A stretch of 64,000 nucleotides of DNA, taken from assembly GCA_030550395.1 (NCBI GenBank), contig JAUQPL010000007.1, forward strand, positions 36,092 through 100,091. The letters are read 5' to 3'. This stretch comes from Bacteroidota bacterium. GTDB lineage: Bacteria; Bacteroidota; Ignavibacteria; Kapaibacteriales; HRBIN21. The notes beneath the pieces are model-generated. The model was not told where the DNA came from and ran no database searches. It was given only the letters and a program-made list of their open reading frames with translations. The position numbers and the translations under genes are program-made. Shown here one piece after another: positions 16,800 through 25,977 of the stretch. Positions within the stretch are counted from its first letter, which is position 1; each line of letters begins with the position of its first letter.

Positions 16800-18310
16800 T
16801 GACAGCAGCACGCTGGCTGGCAGCTCGCAGTATTATCGCCCGGCTTGACGTTCCGGCATACTGGCGTCAGGAGGGGTACCGTGAGCAAATCCTTCGGTGG
16901 GTGCAGCAGGGATTAGGAGGAGTTTGTCTTTTTGGGGGAACGGTCGAAGAGGCGGCTCGGGCGGCCCATGAAGTACAAGCTCTGTCGCGGGTCCCCTTGC
17001 TGGTTGCAGCTGACTTGGAGTATGGGCTTCCGATGCGCTTTTCCGGGGGAACGGCGTTTCCCCGTGCTTTTGCCTTAGCTCGGGCAGGACGACCGGATTG
17101 GACCTCGGACATTGCCCGTGCTATTGCCCGCCAAGCGCGCTGGTGCGGAATTGGATGGAACTTTGCCCCAGTCTGTGACCTGGCAACCCAACCGGACAAT
17201 CCTGTCATTGGCATTCGCGCTTTTGGGCAAAATCCAGAGGAAGCAGTGCCGCATATCCGGGCCTGGATTCAGGCATCACAGGAGGAAGGGGTCTGGGCAT
17301 GTGCGAAGCACTTTCCCGGTCACGGTGATGTCACCGTTGACTCTCATGAAGCCCTGCCCTGTGTACTTGCCAGTCAGGAGCAGATGTGGGGGCGGGAACT
17401 TGTTCCCTTCCGTCAGGCGTGTGCTACTGGGGTTGCTGGGATCATGTTGGGTCATCTGCAAGTTCCAGCCTTAGGGATTCACGAGGAGCCAGCGTCGCTG
17501 TCGGCGCAGGCAGTACAGTTTGTGCGTCAGCAGTTAGGATATGAAGGCGTCATCGTGACCGATGCCTTGGATATGGGGGCAATCACCCGACACTGGAGTA
17601 CAGCAGAGTCCGTGGAGCGAGCTCTCCGTGCGGGAGTAGATTTGCTCCTGATGCCGCCAGAGGTGGAGGAAGCGATAGAGGTAGCAGCGCGGTTGTTGGA
17701 AAGGTCACCTGAGCTAATGCAACAGCGTCGCCGTAGCTTGCTCCGCGTTCAGCAGGTGCGTGAACGACTTTCTGTGGAGGAACGGGGATGGGAGGAGGAC
17801 GGAACTGCGGCATACCTTGCCTTGCGTGTAGCGTGGGAGGCAATTGAGATTGTGGGACAATCCAGCCTCGTCCCTCTTGCTGAGGAGGCGCACGTTGCCA
17901 TTTTCGCTTGCCTTGCTGAACGTCGGCTGGAGTTGCCGACGCTATTTTTTCGCCTCTTCTCCCAGAAGACACGCTGCCCGTGTGATATGGCATATGTTGA
18001 TGCCAGCTTGACTCCTTGGGAGGAGCAGCGCCTTTTTGAATCCATCCCGGATGCTACTCATGCCGTCGTCATCCTCTTTCTTCCACCCCGGATGGATCCG
18101 AAGGCATTTCGGCGGTGGTACGGATTCCTTGAGCACTGTGCTACTCGCTATCCAACGGTTGCCGTTCTCTGTGGCAATCCGTTCGTTCCGATTCCACCTT
18201 CTGTGGCAGCGCTTATGAAGACGTATTCGGATACAGAGCCCAGCGTTGCGGCGGCAGCTTTGAGACTTGCGGGAGTACGACCATCCTGGCAGGCGGATGA
18301 ACTGGTTTGA
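16796..18310 (+). CDS. Glycoside hydrolase family 3, beta-N-acetylhexosaminidase-like
   Basis: The 504-aa protein has the GH3 TIM barrel with the NagZ/BglX-type loop KHFPGHGDVTVDSH, which supplies the catalytic His/Asp of hexosaminidases, and the nucleophile Asp in VTDALDMGAI. A C-terminal alpha/beta domain follows from about residue 370. No clear signal peptide is visible, which agrees with a cytoplasmic NagZ-like role in recycling peptidoglycan muropeptides. The start overlaps the thioesterase stop, and the 3' end overlaps the prenyl synthase start by 14 bases. Confidence 0.88.
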   Translation: MMTAARWLAARSIIARLDVPAYWRQEGYREQILRWVQQGLGGVCLFGGTVEEAARAAHEVQALSRVPLLVAADLEYGLPMRFSGGTAFPRAFALARAGRPDWTSDIARAIARQARWCGIGWNFAPVCDLATQPDNPVIGIRAFGQNPEEAVPHIRAWIQASQEEGVWACAKHFPGHGDVTVDSHEALPCVLASQEQMWGRELVPFRQACATGVAGIMLGHLQVPALGIHEEPASLSAQAVQFVRQQLGYEGVIVTDALDMGAITRHWSTAESVERALRAGVDLLLMPPEVEEAIEVAARLLERSPELMQQRRRSLLRVQQVRERLSVEERGWEEDGTAAYLALRVAWEAIEIVGQSSLVPLAEEAHVAIFACLAERRLELPTLFFRLFSQKTRCPCDMAYVDASLTPWEEQRLFESIPDATHAVVILFLPPRMDPKAFRRWYGFLEHCATRYPTVAVLCGNPFVPIPPSVAALMKTYSDTEPSVAAAALRLAGVRPSWQADELV

Positions 18311-19289
18311 AGGACCTCCGGAGACCGTATACGAGCGGCTCCGGGCAGCGGTGGAGCAGAGTATGTGGGAGATCACCGCGACATTACGTTACAAGACATC
18401 CCTCCAACAGGCAGTAGAATACGTTTTGAAGCTGCCGGGGAAGCGGATGCGTCCGCTGCTGTGTCTACTGTCCTCTGCCCTGGAAGGAGGGTCTCCATGG
18501 AGAGCAGTACCAGCTGCGGCAGCGGTGGAAATCCTGCACACCTTTACCCTGGTCCACGATGACATCATGGACCGTTCCCCTCTGCGCCGGGGGCAACCGA
18601 CAGTTCATGTGCGCTGGGGGGATGCCATTGCTATCCTCACAGGCGATGTTCTCGTCGGGCTGGCATACCGCTTCATAGAACGCTATGCTGACCATCCGCG
18701 CTACTACTGGATTCTCCACACCATGACCGCAGGATTGTTGGAGGTCTCTGAAGGACAGGCCTTGGATTTAGAGCTTCCCCAGGTGGAGCGACCAACGCTG
18801 GAGCATTACTGGCAAATGGTCGATGGGAAGACGACAGCGCTGTTCCGGTGCACCCTTCTTATTGGCGCTTGCGTGGGTGAGCTGACTCCTCAAACGCAGC
18901 ATTTGGTGGAGGAATTGGCAATTCCGCTGGGGCGCGCCTTCCAACTGCAGGATGATCTGCTGGACTTAATTGGGCGGAGCGATGAGACGGGCAAGCAGCA
19001 GGGGCAAGATTTGTACGAGGGGAAATTGACGTACGCTGTAATCCGTGCGCTGGAGCTTTTGCCAGGGCACCAGTTATTGGAGCAGTATCGGCAGGCTCGG
19101 GGAGTTCCTACCTCAGCCCTGCCCCAACTTGTCCGACTCTTTCGCGAACTGGGATTGCTACAGGAGATGGAGCAGTGGATTGAGCACTACTATGCTTCGG
19201 CTTTTGCTGTAATAGAGCAGCTGCCGGCAGCGCCGGCGCGTGAACTCCTTCGGGGGCTTGTGGAACAGCTTCGGTATCGTCGACGCTAA
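18297..19289 (+). CDS. Trans-polyprenyl diphosphate synthase
   Basis: The 330-aa protein makes linear isoprenyl diphosphates from IPP and an allylic primer. It has the first Asp-rich motif DDIMD (88-92) followed by RRGQPTVH, and the second motif DDLLD near residue 219 within FQLQDDLLDLIG. The conserved LPGKRMRP is at residues 46-53. The fifth residue before the first motif is F83 and there is no insertion in the motif, which in this family tends to go with medium chains such as C20; this is inference. The ATG at 18297 is preferred because an upstream in-frame start lies inside the GH3 gene. Confidence 0.92.
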   Translation: MNWFEGPPETVYERLRAAVEQSMWEITATLRYKTSLQQAVEYVLKLPGKRMRPLLCLLSSALEGGSPWRAVPAAAAVEILHTFTLVHDDIMDRSPLRRGQPTVHVRWGDAIAILTGDVLVGLAYRFIERYADHPRYYWILHTMTAGLLEVSEGQALDLELPQVERPTLEHYWQMVDGKTTALFRCTLLIGACVGELTPQTQHLVEELAIPLGRAFQLQDDLLDLIGRSDETGKQQGQDLYEGKLTYAVIRALELLPGHQLLEQYRQARGVPTSALPQLVRLFRELGLLQEMEQWIEHYYASAFAVIEQLPAAPARELLRGLVEQLRYRRR

Positions 19290-19852
19290 CGGCGGAGGTC
19301 AATCACTTCGGTACCCGGTGGGGGCTGGAATCGGAATTCTTGAGCGGTAATCGGTGGATTAGCTCGGAAGGAGCGGATTCTCCAGCGCTGAGTCCCACCG
19401 TCTCCACGGAGTTCTACCGTCAGCGGTTTCCAGTCCCGACGGCGAAGGGTGAGGATCGCTTCGCGAAACCCCGAGGAGATGCCTTCCGATAAGGGACAGA
19501 GTACCTGGACGGTGTCGCCGGAGCGGTGTAATACGCGCAAGGGAGCTTCCTGCAGCAGTGTCGTGAAGAGCTGTTCAATGCTACTGCCGAGCGCTGCTGA
19601 TGCAGAGGAGAGGATGAGCTGACGACGAGCGCGCGAGTAGCTCCACACTGTTGTTCCGTCGCTAATTAGTATGTGCCCGTTCCATTCAGCTCGGAAGCGT
19701 CTTTGCTGAGCGACGGTCAGCCAGAAAGTGGTGTTTTCCGGAGATACGGCTTCGACAGACAGGCTCCGGAGGTTGCCATAGAAGCGACGTAGTTCCTCTG
19801 CCTCGTCGGCAAAAAGAAGCAGCGGTAGAGATAGTAGCCAAGCCCATCTCAT
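19286..19852 (-). CDS. lolA: LolA-like outer-membrane lipoprotein carrier protein
   Basis: The 188-aa protein has a signal peptide (MRWAWLLSLPLLLFA) and the LolA-type half-barrel pattern: RSLSVEAV, a Trp-containing TVAQQRRFRAEWNGHILISDGTTVWSYS split over several strands, and a C-terminal FRFQPPPGTEVIDL that matches the LolA ending. LolA carries lipoproteins across the periplasm to the outer membrane. It overlaps the upstream DUF3108 gene by 4 bases and converges on the prenyl synthase gene with a 4-base overlap. Confidence 0.8.
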   Translation of the reverse strand: MRWAWLLSLPLLLFADEAEELRRFYGNLRSLSVEAVSPENTTFWLTVAQQRRFRAEWNGHILISDGTTVWSYSRARRQLILSSASAALGSSIEQLFTTLLQEAPLRVLHRSGDTVQVLCPLSEGISSGFREAILTLRRRDWKPLTVELRGDGGTQRWRIRSFRANPPITAQEFRFQPPPGTEVIDLRR

Positions 19853-20646
19853 CGCAACTTTGCAAGCAAAGGGCCACGGAGACCGGAGTAGCCTGTCAAT
19901 TCAGCATCAATTGTACCGATGAGCACCTTTGTGGCAACCTTGACGGGGATTTTCCGGTCATCGTCGCTGAGCCAGATGAGGATTCGCCCTTCGCTCTTGA
20001 AGAGTCCACCCTCTACTACCAGAGGTTCAATGAGGATACAACGGAAGGTACCGGCAGCTACGGTCACGACACGCTTGCCGTGGATACGCACGCCTAAGTC
20101 ATAGGTTTTCGTGCCGTAGAAGTTCTGCAGCCGTAAGATGGTGTCTTTGGGCATGGCTGAGAGGTTCAGCGTGCGCACGTAGTAAAAAGCAGAGACGATA
20201 TCGTGGACGTGACGGGGAATGGGGAATTCGCCGTCGGTAGTTATTGCCTGGCAGCGAGCGTGGTCTAATCGGGCGGTGAAATCCCGGCGGTAGTTGCCTT
20301 CACGTATGTGCTGTTCAAATTCGTATGGGAAGATGCCTCCTACATCTATGACCGTGCGATAGGAATCCCGAACCCGGTAGAGCCAGTCTAATGCTGGGAC
20401 GGAACGAACCTCAAAGCGAATGTCGTAGCAAGGACGTCCCTGGCGGTAGACTGGCTGTGGGGCGATCTGAAACACCGCTGTTCCAGCAGTGATGAAGCGG
20501 TATTTAACGTCAAATTCCAACCGTTCCCCAAAGCCGAAAGCTTCATTAGGAACTGCCCGTGTCCAATCACCGGGCGGACACGGTGGTGTCTCTATCTGGG
20601 GTGGAGGCAGGAGAGCGAGAACAGGTAAGGTAAGCCACCAGTGCAT
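19849..20646 (-). CDS. DUF3108 family secreted protein
   Basis: The 265-aa protein starts with a short hydrophobic signal (MHWWLTLPVLALLPPP). Residues 35-75 read GFGERLEFDVKYRFITAGTA, the typical DUF3108 opening, followed by alternating strands and the ending AELTGYSGLRG. DUF3108 proteins are periplasmic or outer-membrane-associated beta proteins of unknown function. The 4-base overlap with lolA indicates a common transcript and suggests a role in envelope maintenance. It is divergent from a barrel gene. Confidence 0.82.
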   Translation of the reverse strand: MHWWLTLPVLALLPPPQIETPPCPPGDWTRAVPNEAFGFGERLEFDVKYRFITAGTAVFQIAPQPVYRQGRPCYDIRFEVRSVPALDWLYRVRDSYRTVIDVGGIFPYEFEQHIREGNYRRDFTARLDHARCQAITTDGEFPIPRHVHDIVSAFYYVRTLNLSAMPKDTILRLQNFYGTKTYDLGVRIHGKRVVTVAAGTFRCILIEPLVVEGGLFKSEGRILIWLSDDDRKIPVKVATKVLIGTIDAELTGYSGLRGPLLAKLR

Positions 20647-20728
20647 AGGCGCATGGATCGCTGTGCGAGAGTATAGGACGCACGCCGTGCGGAGTTATCG
20701 CATCGGCGGCTCTTGAAGGGTTTCAGGC

Positions 20729-20736
20729 TATTTTTG
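20729..20736 (+). promoter_or_regulatory. TATTTTTG promoter (-7) element before the barrel/M1 peptidase pair
   Basis: The octamer fits TAnnTTTG and lies 35 bases before the ATG at 20772, in the divergent gap with the DUF3108 gene. A TTG occurs only 13 bases upstream, which is too close for a standard -33 box. Confidence 0.5.
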
Positions 20737-20771
20737 CCGTCGCCCAGATGTACCACGGTAGCGTTACTCCA

Positions 20772-21446
20772 ATGCGCTTGTGGATTCTCGGTATCGTAGT
20801 GGGTCCTGTGGCTATCCATAGCGTCCTATCCCAAGAAGTCGCTCGGCCCTGGAGCTTCTATGCCCGCGGTGTCCGGATTGGGCTGGCCAGTACCACAATA
20901 GGAGGAGCTGATGCAGAAAGGGTTAATGGGCAACTGGAGTTCAGTGCTGGTGGGTTTGCTATTTTTCGTATTACCCGACTTTCCTTTGGTGAACTCGGAC
21001 TTCAGTTGGAGCTACTCTACAGCCGCCACAGCACGGAGCAGGAGATTTCTTTGGGTGCTGGGGGGTACACGCTGCGCTATGATCTTGCCTATGCGGAGTT
21101 ACCTTTTGGGTTGCGGATCATGCGGGACATGGAACTGTTCAAAGGCGCTCTGTATGCTGAGATTGTGCCTTCCATACGCGTGGATGGACAGGTCGAGCAG
21201 GTTACTTCCACCGGTCCCCCGAAGAAGTTAGATGCATCCCTCCACACGGCTGATGTTGGGCTTGCCATCGGTGTAGGAATGGAGCTGCCGCTGCGGCGTT
21301 CGTCGCGTCTTTTTGCGGATGATCGATTCCAGATGGGAATGTCCCCGATTCTTCGGCAGGAGCTTCCACCATCCCTTCGGGAGGAAAGGCCTGTGCGCCA
21401 GCTTCGTCGGCTGGCTTTCGGTGTTGGGGTAGGTATTGGTTTCTAA
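20772..21446 (+). CDS. Outer-membrane beta-barrel protein (PorT/OmpW-like size)
   Basis: The 224-aa protein has a signal peptide (RLWILGIVVGPVAIHSVLSQ) and then alternating hydrophobic strands ending in FGVGVGIGF, with the terminal phenylalanine typical of barrels inserted by the Bam complex. I do not recognise a specific family; it resembles small 8-strand outer-membrane barrels of Bacteroidetes. An upstream in-frame ATG at 20748 is possible, but the signal peptide begins best at 20772. It lies 17 bases before the M1 peptidase gene and probably shares its transcript. Confidence 0.7.
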   Translation: MRLWILGIVVGPVAIHSVLSQEVARPWSFYARGVRIGLASTTIGGADAERVNGQLEFSAGGFAIFRITRLSFGELGLQLELLYSRHSTEQEISLGAGGYTLRYDLAYAELPFGLRIMRDMELFKGALYAEIVPSIRVDGQVEQVTSTGPPKKLDASLHTADVGLAIGVGMELPLRRSSRLFADDRFQMGMSPILRQELPPSLREERPVRQLRRLAFGVGVGIGF

Positions 21447-21463
21447 CATCTGGGTGGGGAGCA

Positions 21464-24400
21464 ATGCGGAAGTGGGGCATCCTGGGTGCTGCAATTATAA
21501 CCACTGTTGCGGGGGCTCAACAGTGGCAGCAGGGGGTACGTTATACGATTCGGGCGGTTCTGATACCGGCGGAAACGCTGCTGCAGGTACACACCCGCAT
21601 GGTCTACCGCAATAACTCTCCCGATACGCTGCGGGAGTTGTACGTGCATCTGTACTGGAACATCTTCGCTCCTCAGAGTTATGCCCGACAGCTGAGTCGT
21701 GAGCGGCGTCTGGAGCGGATTCCAGAACTGCCTCCTGTACAGGTGGATTCCTTCCTTGTCATCGCCTCTACTGGAGAGCGGCGGAAGGAATACGACGTAG
21801 ACAACACCATCGTCCGGCTCCTCCTGCCCCGTCCTCTTCCTCCCGGGGATTCAGTAGAGGTCATCAGTAGCATTGCGCAGCGGGTTCCGCCGGAGGGTTT
21901 TCGGATGGGGCGCTATGAGCAGGACTACTTTATTGCCCATTGGTTTCCCTCCGTCTGTGTCTATGACCGTTATGGTTGGCACACGGAGCAATACTTAGGG
22001 ATAGGCGAATTTTACGAGGAGATTGCCGATTTTGAAGTGGAACTGACGGTGCCGGGCACGTACCTTGTGGTGCATACGGGTGTGCTCCAAAATGCGGTAG
22101 AAGTACTTCCTCAGGAAGTGCTACGACAACTTGACCGAGCGCGGGCAGATACTGCACCAGTCCGGATAGCTGATTATGCTCTCTCTCCACCAGCGGACAC
22201 TACTCCCCGAGTGTGGCGCTTCTATGCCGAGCGGGTCCGTACGGTTGCCTGGGCTGCCGTCCGGCGCTACTTGTGGGATGTACAGCAATGGGAGGGTATC
22301 CTCGTACATGTGCTCTACCCGAAGCAGTTGGAAAGCTTCTACCGGGACGAAGGTCTCCGTGCAGCTGTCCATGCCGTGCGGTACTTTTCCACCCACTTTG
22401 GGCGGTATCCATATCCGAACATGTTCGTTGTCGTTGGAGGAACAAGCGGGGGAATGGAGTATCCGGGCATTGTCTTCATCGGCCGGGGCTTAGGTGGGGG
22501 CCTTATGGCACCGAGGACAGCAGAGGTCATTATGCACGAGATCGGACACAACTGGTACCCCATGATGGTGAATTCCAACGAGACGGAATTTGGCTTCCAG
22601 GACGAGGGCTTCAATACGTTCATCACGGCGTTGGCATTGGAATCCTTTTACGGACGGGAGCGGACAGGACTCCGACTTCCAGGGTGGCTCCGTCCATTTA
22701 TAGGCTTCAGCGACGAGTACACCGGCATTGCTCTCTCCACGATCCTGTGGCAGCTGACGGGCTGGGACGAGCCGCTTTTAACCCGTTCGGATTGGCATCG
22801 CACGGCGTGGAGCTACAGTATCAATGCCTATCCCAAGACGGCTTCATTGCTCTTCATGCTCCGAGGGGTGTTAGGGCGGGAGACCTTCAGCGAATTACTG
22901 CGGGAGTACACGCGACGCTACCAATTCCGCCATGTGTATCCGCAGGACTTTGCCCAATTGGCCGCAGAAATTGCCTCCCGTCGGCAGGGGCAACGAATGG
23001 ACTTGCGCTGGTTCTTTGATCAATGGTATGCCCAAACCCCGATAGTGGATTACGCCCTGGCGGCCTTGCGGAACGAGCCAGCCCCTGGGGGAGCATGGGA
23101 TGTCCGCTTCGTGGTGGAGAGGCGGGCAACGGCGATGTTGCCCGTAGAAGTTCAGCTGCGCTTGGCTGACGGGACGAAACAGCGGGTGCGGCTCAGTGAG
23201 GAGGAGTTCCTCCGGGGAGTGCCACGGGTAGAGCGCTCTCTCCGATTGCCGGCGCCGGCGGTAGAGGCGGTGCTAGATCCAGATACGGCGCTTTTGTTGG
23301 ACGTCAACCGCTTGAATAATCGCAGTGGATTCTTGCCGCCGCTGAAGGCACGTTTGTTCGTAGAGGCGTTGAGCTATGAACCGCCGGAGCTCTATGCTTA
23401 CGCCATCTCATGGCAGCCTGCCCTGGGGTTCAATACCCAGGACGGACTCAAAGTTGGACTTGAGGTGAGAGGAGGCTATTTGGGGCTTTTCCATCGGGTG
23501 CAGCTATCGGTGCTGCAGGGGCTTCGGTTTCGACCACACTCATTGAATGCCACGTTCTCCTGGCGTCATTTGCTCTGGCAGCTTCCGGGGCGTCCGTACG
23601 TGGAGTTTCGGGGAAGCTGGCAAGAGGGGTGGTGGCGCTTTCGAAGTGGAGCTACCCTTGACTTAAATCCGCAGCCTCCCTCTCCATGGAGGATGACAGC
23701 TCGCTTTGCCGTTGGGTATTGGCGCCGCCATGTTCGGAACTACGCGTTCCCCCAGTCACCACTGGGGATGGGACTGTGGTCGGTGGACCGAGCAGAGTTG
23801 GTGATAACGAAGGCTGCCTTGACAGTTTGGCGGGAGTTCCTCGGTTGGTCTCTCCGGTTGCGAGGCGTTGTGGAGCCTTTGTGGTATCGTGAGCCAGGGT
23901 TTTCCGCTTTGCGTCCAGCTCCTTTTACTGGTGGACGCAGTTTTTTCCGAACGACTCTGGAGATGCTTGTCCAGACGGAACCGCCAGTACCCGTGCTCCT
24001 GCGGGGAGCTATTGGGTGGTTTGCTCCCGATGATGAATCAAGGCTCTTCCCACCGATGGTGGGATTCCGTCTGGCCTCGGTCACACCGATTGAGGAATTG
24101 GAGTTGCCGCTGTATCGGTCGCCAGGCCTTGTGTCGTCGACGGCGCGGCAGCGTCGCACGGCGCCTTCTGGAGGCGCTTTCCTGCGGGGCTATGTCCCTC
24201 AGGACAGCCTTGGGCGCACAATGGTGGCAGTCAATGGAGAGGTAGGGCTTACGCCTTTCTTGAGCCACTTGCCTGGTGTGCGGTTGCTGACGGCTCTGCT
24301 GGATATCCGCCTCTTTGCCGATGCCGGCATCGTGGGGGATGCTTTTGCTGCTCCACGGCAATGGAGGGCAGATGCTGGGGTTAGCCTGGAAGTCCGCCTT

Positions 24401-24571
24401 CCGAGGATTCCCGGCTCCCCTTCCATACCGCTGCTGCACCGTCTGGGGATTGATGCCCTTGGGTTGGATATTCCTTTCTTTGTAACCCATCCACCGGCTG
24501 GCGAGCGCCGTTGGGCATTCCGGTGGGCACTTCGCTTCCGTTTGCTGCAGCAGGCTTTTGTGGAGTGGTGA
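21464..24571 (+). CDS. M1 family metallopeptidase fused to a C-terminal outer-membrane-barrel-like domain
   Basis: The 1035-aa protein has a short signal peptide (WGILGAAIITTVAGAQ). The M1 peptidase part carries the zinc site HEIGH (358-362) with the third ligand E381 in DEGF, and the exopeptidase-type motif GGMEYPG about 30 residues earlier. It ends near residue 620. The remaining 400 residues show no peptidase features but many alternating aromatic strands (LFHRVQLSVLQGLRF, NATFSWRHLLWQLPG, WAFRWALRFRLLQQ) and end in VEW, like a surface-antigen type barrel. I infer an outer-membrane-anchored aminopeptidase. The stop is 2 bases from the convergent LCP gene end. Confidence 0.85.
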   Translation: MRKWGILGAAIITTVAGAQQWQQGVRYTIRAVLIPAETLLQVHTRMVYRNNSPDTLRELYVHLYWNIFAPQSYARQLSRERRLERIPELPPVQVDSFLVIASTGERRKEYDVDNTIVRLLLPRPLPPGDSVEVISSIAQRVPPEGFRMGRYEQDYFIAHWFPSVCVYDRYGWHTEQYLGIGEFYEEIADFEVELTVPGTYLVVHTGVLQNAVEVLPQEVLRQLDRARADTAPVRIADYALSPPADTTPRVWRFYAERVRTVAWAAVRRYLWDVQQWEGILVHVLYPKQLESFYRDEGLRAAVHAVRYFSTHFGRYPYPNMFVVVGGTSGGMEYPGIVFIGRGLGGGLMAPRTAEVIMHEIGHNWYPMMVNSNETEFGFQDEGFNTFITALALESFYGRERTGLRLPGWLRPFIGFSDEYTGIALSTILWQLTGWDEPLLTRSDWHRTAWSYSINAYPKTASLLFMLRGVLGRETFSELLREYTRRYQFRHVYPQDFAQLAAEIASRRQGQRMDLRWFFDQWYAQTPIVDYALAALRNEPAPGGAWDVRFVVERRATAMLPVEVQLRLADGTKQRVRLSEEEFLRGVPRVERSLRLPAPAVEAVLDPDTALLLDVNRLNNRSGFLPPLKARLFVEALSYEPPELYAYAISWQPALGFNTQDGLKVGLEVRGGYLGLFHRVQLSVLQGLRFRPHSLNATFSWRHLLWQLPGRPYVEFRGSWQEGWWRFRSGATLDLNPQPPSPWRMTARFAVGYWRRHVRNYAFPQSPLGMGLWSVDRAELVITKAALTVWREFLGWSLRLRGVVEPLWYREPGFSALRPAPFTGGRSFFRTTLEMLVQTEPPVPVLLRGAIGWFAPDDESRLFPPMVGFRLASVTPIEELELPLYRSPGLVSSTARQRRTAPSGGAFLRGYVPQDSLGRTMVAVNGEVGLTPFLSHLPGVRLLTALLDIRLFADAGIVGDAFAAPRQWRADAGVSLEVRLPRIPGSPSIPLLHRLGIDALGLDIPFFVTHPPAGERRWAFRWALRFRLLQQAFVEW

Positions 24572-24573
24572 GC

Positions 24574-25827
24574 TTACGGGGCTATGGAGTCCTCTAATGC
24601 TTGTTCCTGCTGGAGGAAGTGCGTGCGTAGCAATGTTGCACGGTGGGGCTGACGGAGCTGCTCATAGGAATGGCTGAGGAGCTCAACGAATTCAGTGCGG
24701 TAGTATGCCCGTTCATCCGGGTTGTCCAACTGCCACCATGCCCGCTGGCGGAGGAGAGGCAAGAGATGGCGGATAACCTCCTGGAAACGGTTTCTTTCGG
24801 CTGCTTGCCGGGCATGGGCCAGGGCTGTGTTGAGAATGGCTCGGACGCGCTCGGAATTCCTCCCGGAATTTGGAGCCGGATGACGTCTCTGGTAGTGGCT
24901 TTGGAGTCGCTCAACTAGGGTTGCTACTGTGGTGGAATCGGAGAGATCGTAGACGGGTACTCGGCGCAGGGGAGCGCCGTAGACCACGATGGAGATGGCA
25001 GAACTGTCGGCGGGGAAACCTCGGGCGTGGAGGGAGTCTGCTAACCGCGTAAGGACGCCAGCGGTTAAGTTGGTCTGCACTAAGCTAAGACCACCACGGA
25101 GCAGCGCCAGACCCCATGGGGTATTGTAGGCGTGGAACCACCGGAGGAGCTGCTGGCGGATGAAATGGGCTTGCACGTAGACGCGGTGGTAGTCATCGCC
25201 CCAGATACCGGTCCGTGCCCGTAGGAGGCGCAGTACATTGCTGGGATTGTCAAAGCGGAGTAAGCGGAGGATGGCGAAGGCTTGGGAAAATCCCAGTTCA
25301 GCGTAGTAGTGGATTTCGGGTATCCCTACAAGGGCTGCTAGGGTTGCCAAGTGTGCGCGAAGCCCTCGCTGCGGGCGAACATTGGCCAGTTTGTTGTACT
25401 GGCTTGTATCCGGGAAACCAGCGTCGGCAGGGGTATCACGGGGAATAGCCACAATGGTAATCCGCCCAGCTTGCAGGTCAAGGAGGAGGACGTGGTTGGC
25501 ATCGGCGTGTGGGGTGGGATCGTGGAGCCGGGAGTCAACTCCAATGAGAGCGATGGCAATGCAGTGATGACAGCGTGGGGGAAGCCCCCGCGCCGTTTCC
25601 CAGCCGATGGTCAGCTCGGCGGGCTCTGGTTTCAGTAGAGGGGAAAGAGCAGCGGAGGTGTCCGCTATAGTAGTTGCCGTGGGAGCGGTGCTTTGTGTAG
25701 CCAGGAGCGAATCCAGACGCTGTTCTGCTGCTCCGCTCCAGAGCTTATGGCTATAAAGCCAGAGCAGCACTACTCCGAGGAGCAACGTGCCAATGGCAAT
25801 ACCCCATACCCAGCGCTTCCGTACCAT
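24574..25827 (-). CDS. LytR-CpsA-Psr (LCP) family protein with a helical tail
   Basis: The 417-aa protein has one N-terminal membrane helix (WGIAIGTLLLGVVLLWLYS) and then an LCP domain. IALIGVDSR begins it and TIVAIPRDTPADAG carries the conserved arginine of the lipid-phosphate site. The first arginine of the usual R-x-D is His (HADANHVLLLD). After about residue 320, a helical TPR-like tail runs to the end. LCP enzymes attach glycopolymers to peptidoglycan or lipids; their role in Gram-negatives is less clear. I chose ATG 25827; a TTG further upstream is possible. Confidence 0.82.
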   Translation of the reverse strand: MVRKRWVWGIAIGTLLLGVVLLWLYSHKLWSGAAEQRLDSLLATQSTAPTATTIADTSAALSPLLKPEPAELTIGWETARGLPPRCHHCIAIALIGVDSRLHDPTPHADANHVLLLDLQAGRITIVAIPRDTPADAGFPDTSQYNKLANVRPQRGLRAHLATLAALVGIPEIHYYAELGFSQAFAILRLLRFDNPSNVLRLLRARTGIWGDDYHRVYVQAHFIRQQLLRWFHAYNTPWGLALLRGGLSLVQTNLTAGVLTRLADSLHARGFPADSSAISIVVYGAPLRRVPVYDLSDSTTVATLVERLQSHYQRRHPAPNSGRNSERVRAILNTALAHARQAAERNRFQEVIRHLLPLLRQRAWWQLDNPDERAYYRTEFVELLSHSYEQLRQPHRATLLRTHFLQQEQALEDSIAP

Positions 25828-25977
25828 GTTCAAGACGGAGTGGTAGGTGGAACTGAAGAGGCCCGAACGGGATGGAAGCAAGCGATAGTACTGCCTGAGT
25901 GTAAAGGCTCTTTAAGCTTGCAGAAACTCAGCGGAATACCAAATGGAATGGGACAGCGGTGCTGAGGCAGAGCCCTA

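Noticed and set aside
15951..16811. 286-codon open frame on the minus strand
   Set aside because: It lies antisense to threonine aldolase and the thioesterase, both with complete motifs.
22213..23019. 268-codon frame inside the M1 peptidase gene
   Set aside because: It is an alternative frame of the zinc-site region; the M1 frame contains HEIGH and the third ligand at the correct spacing.
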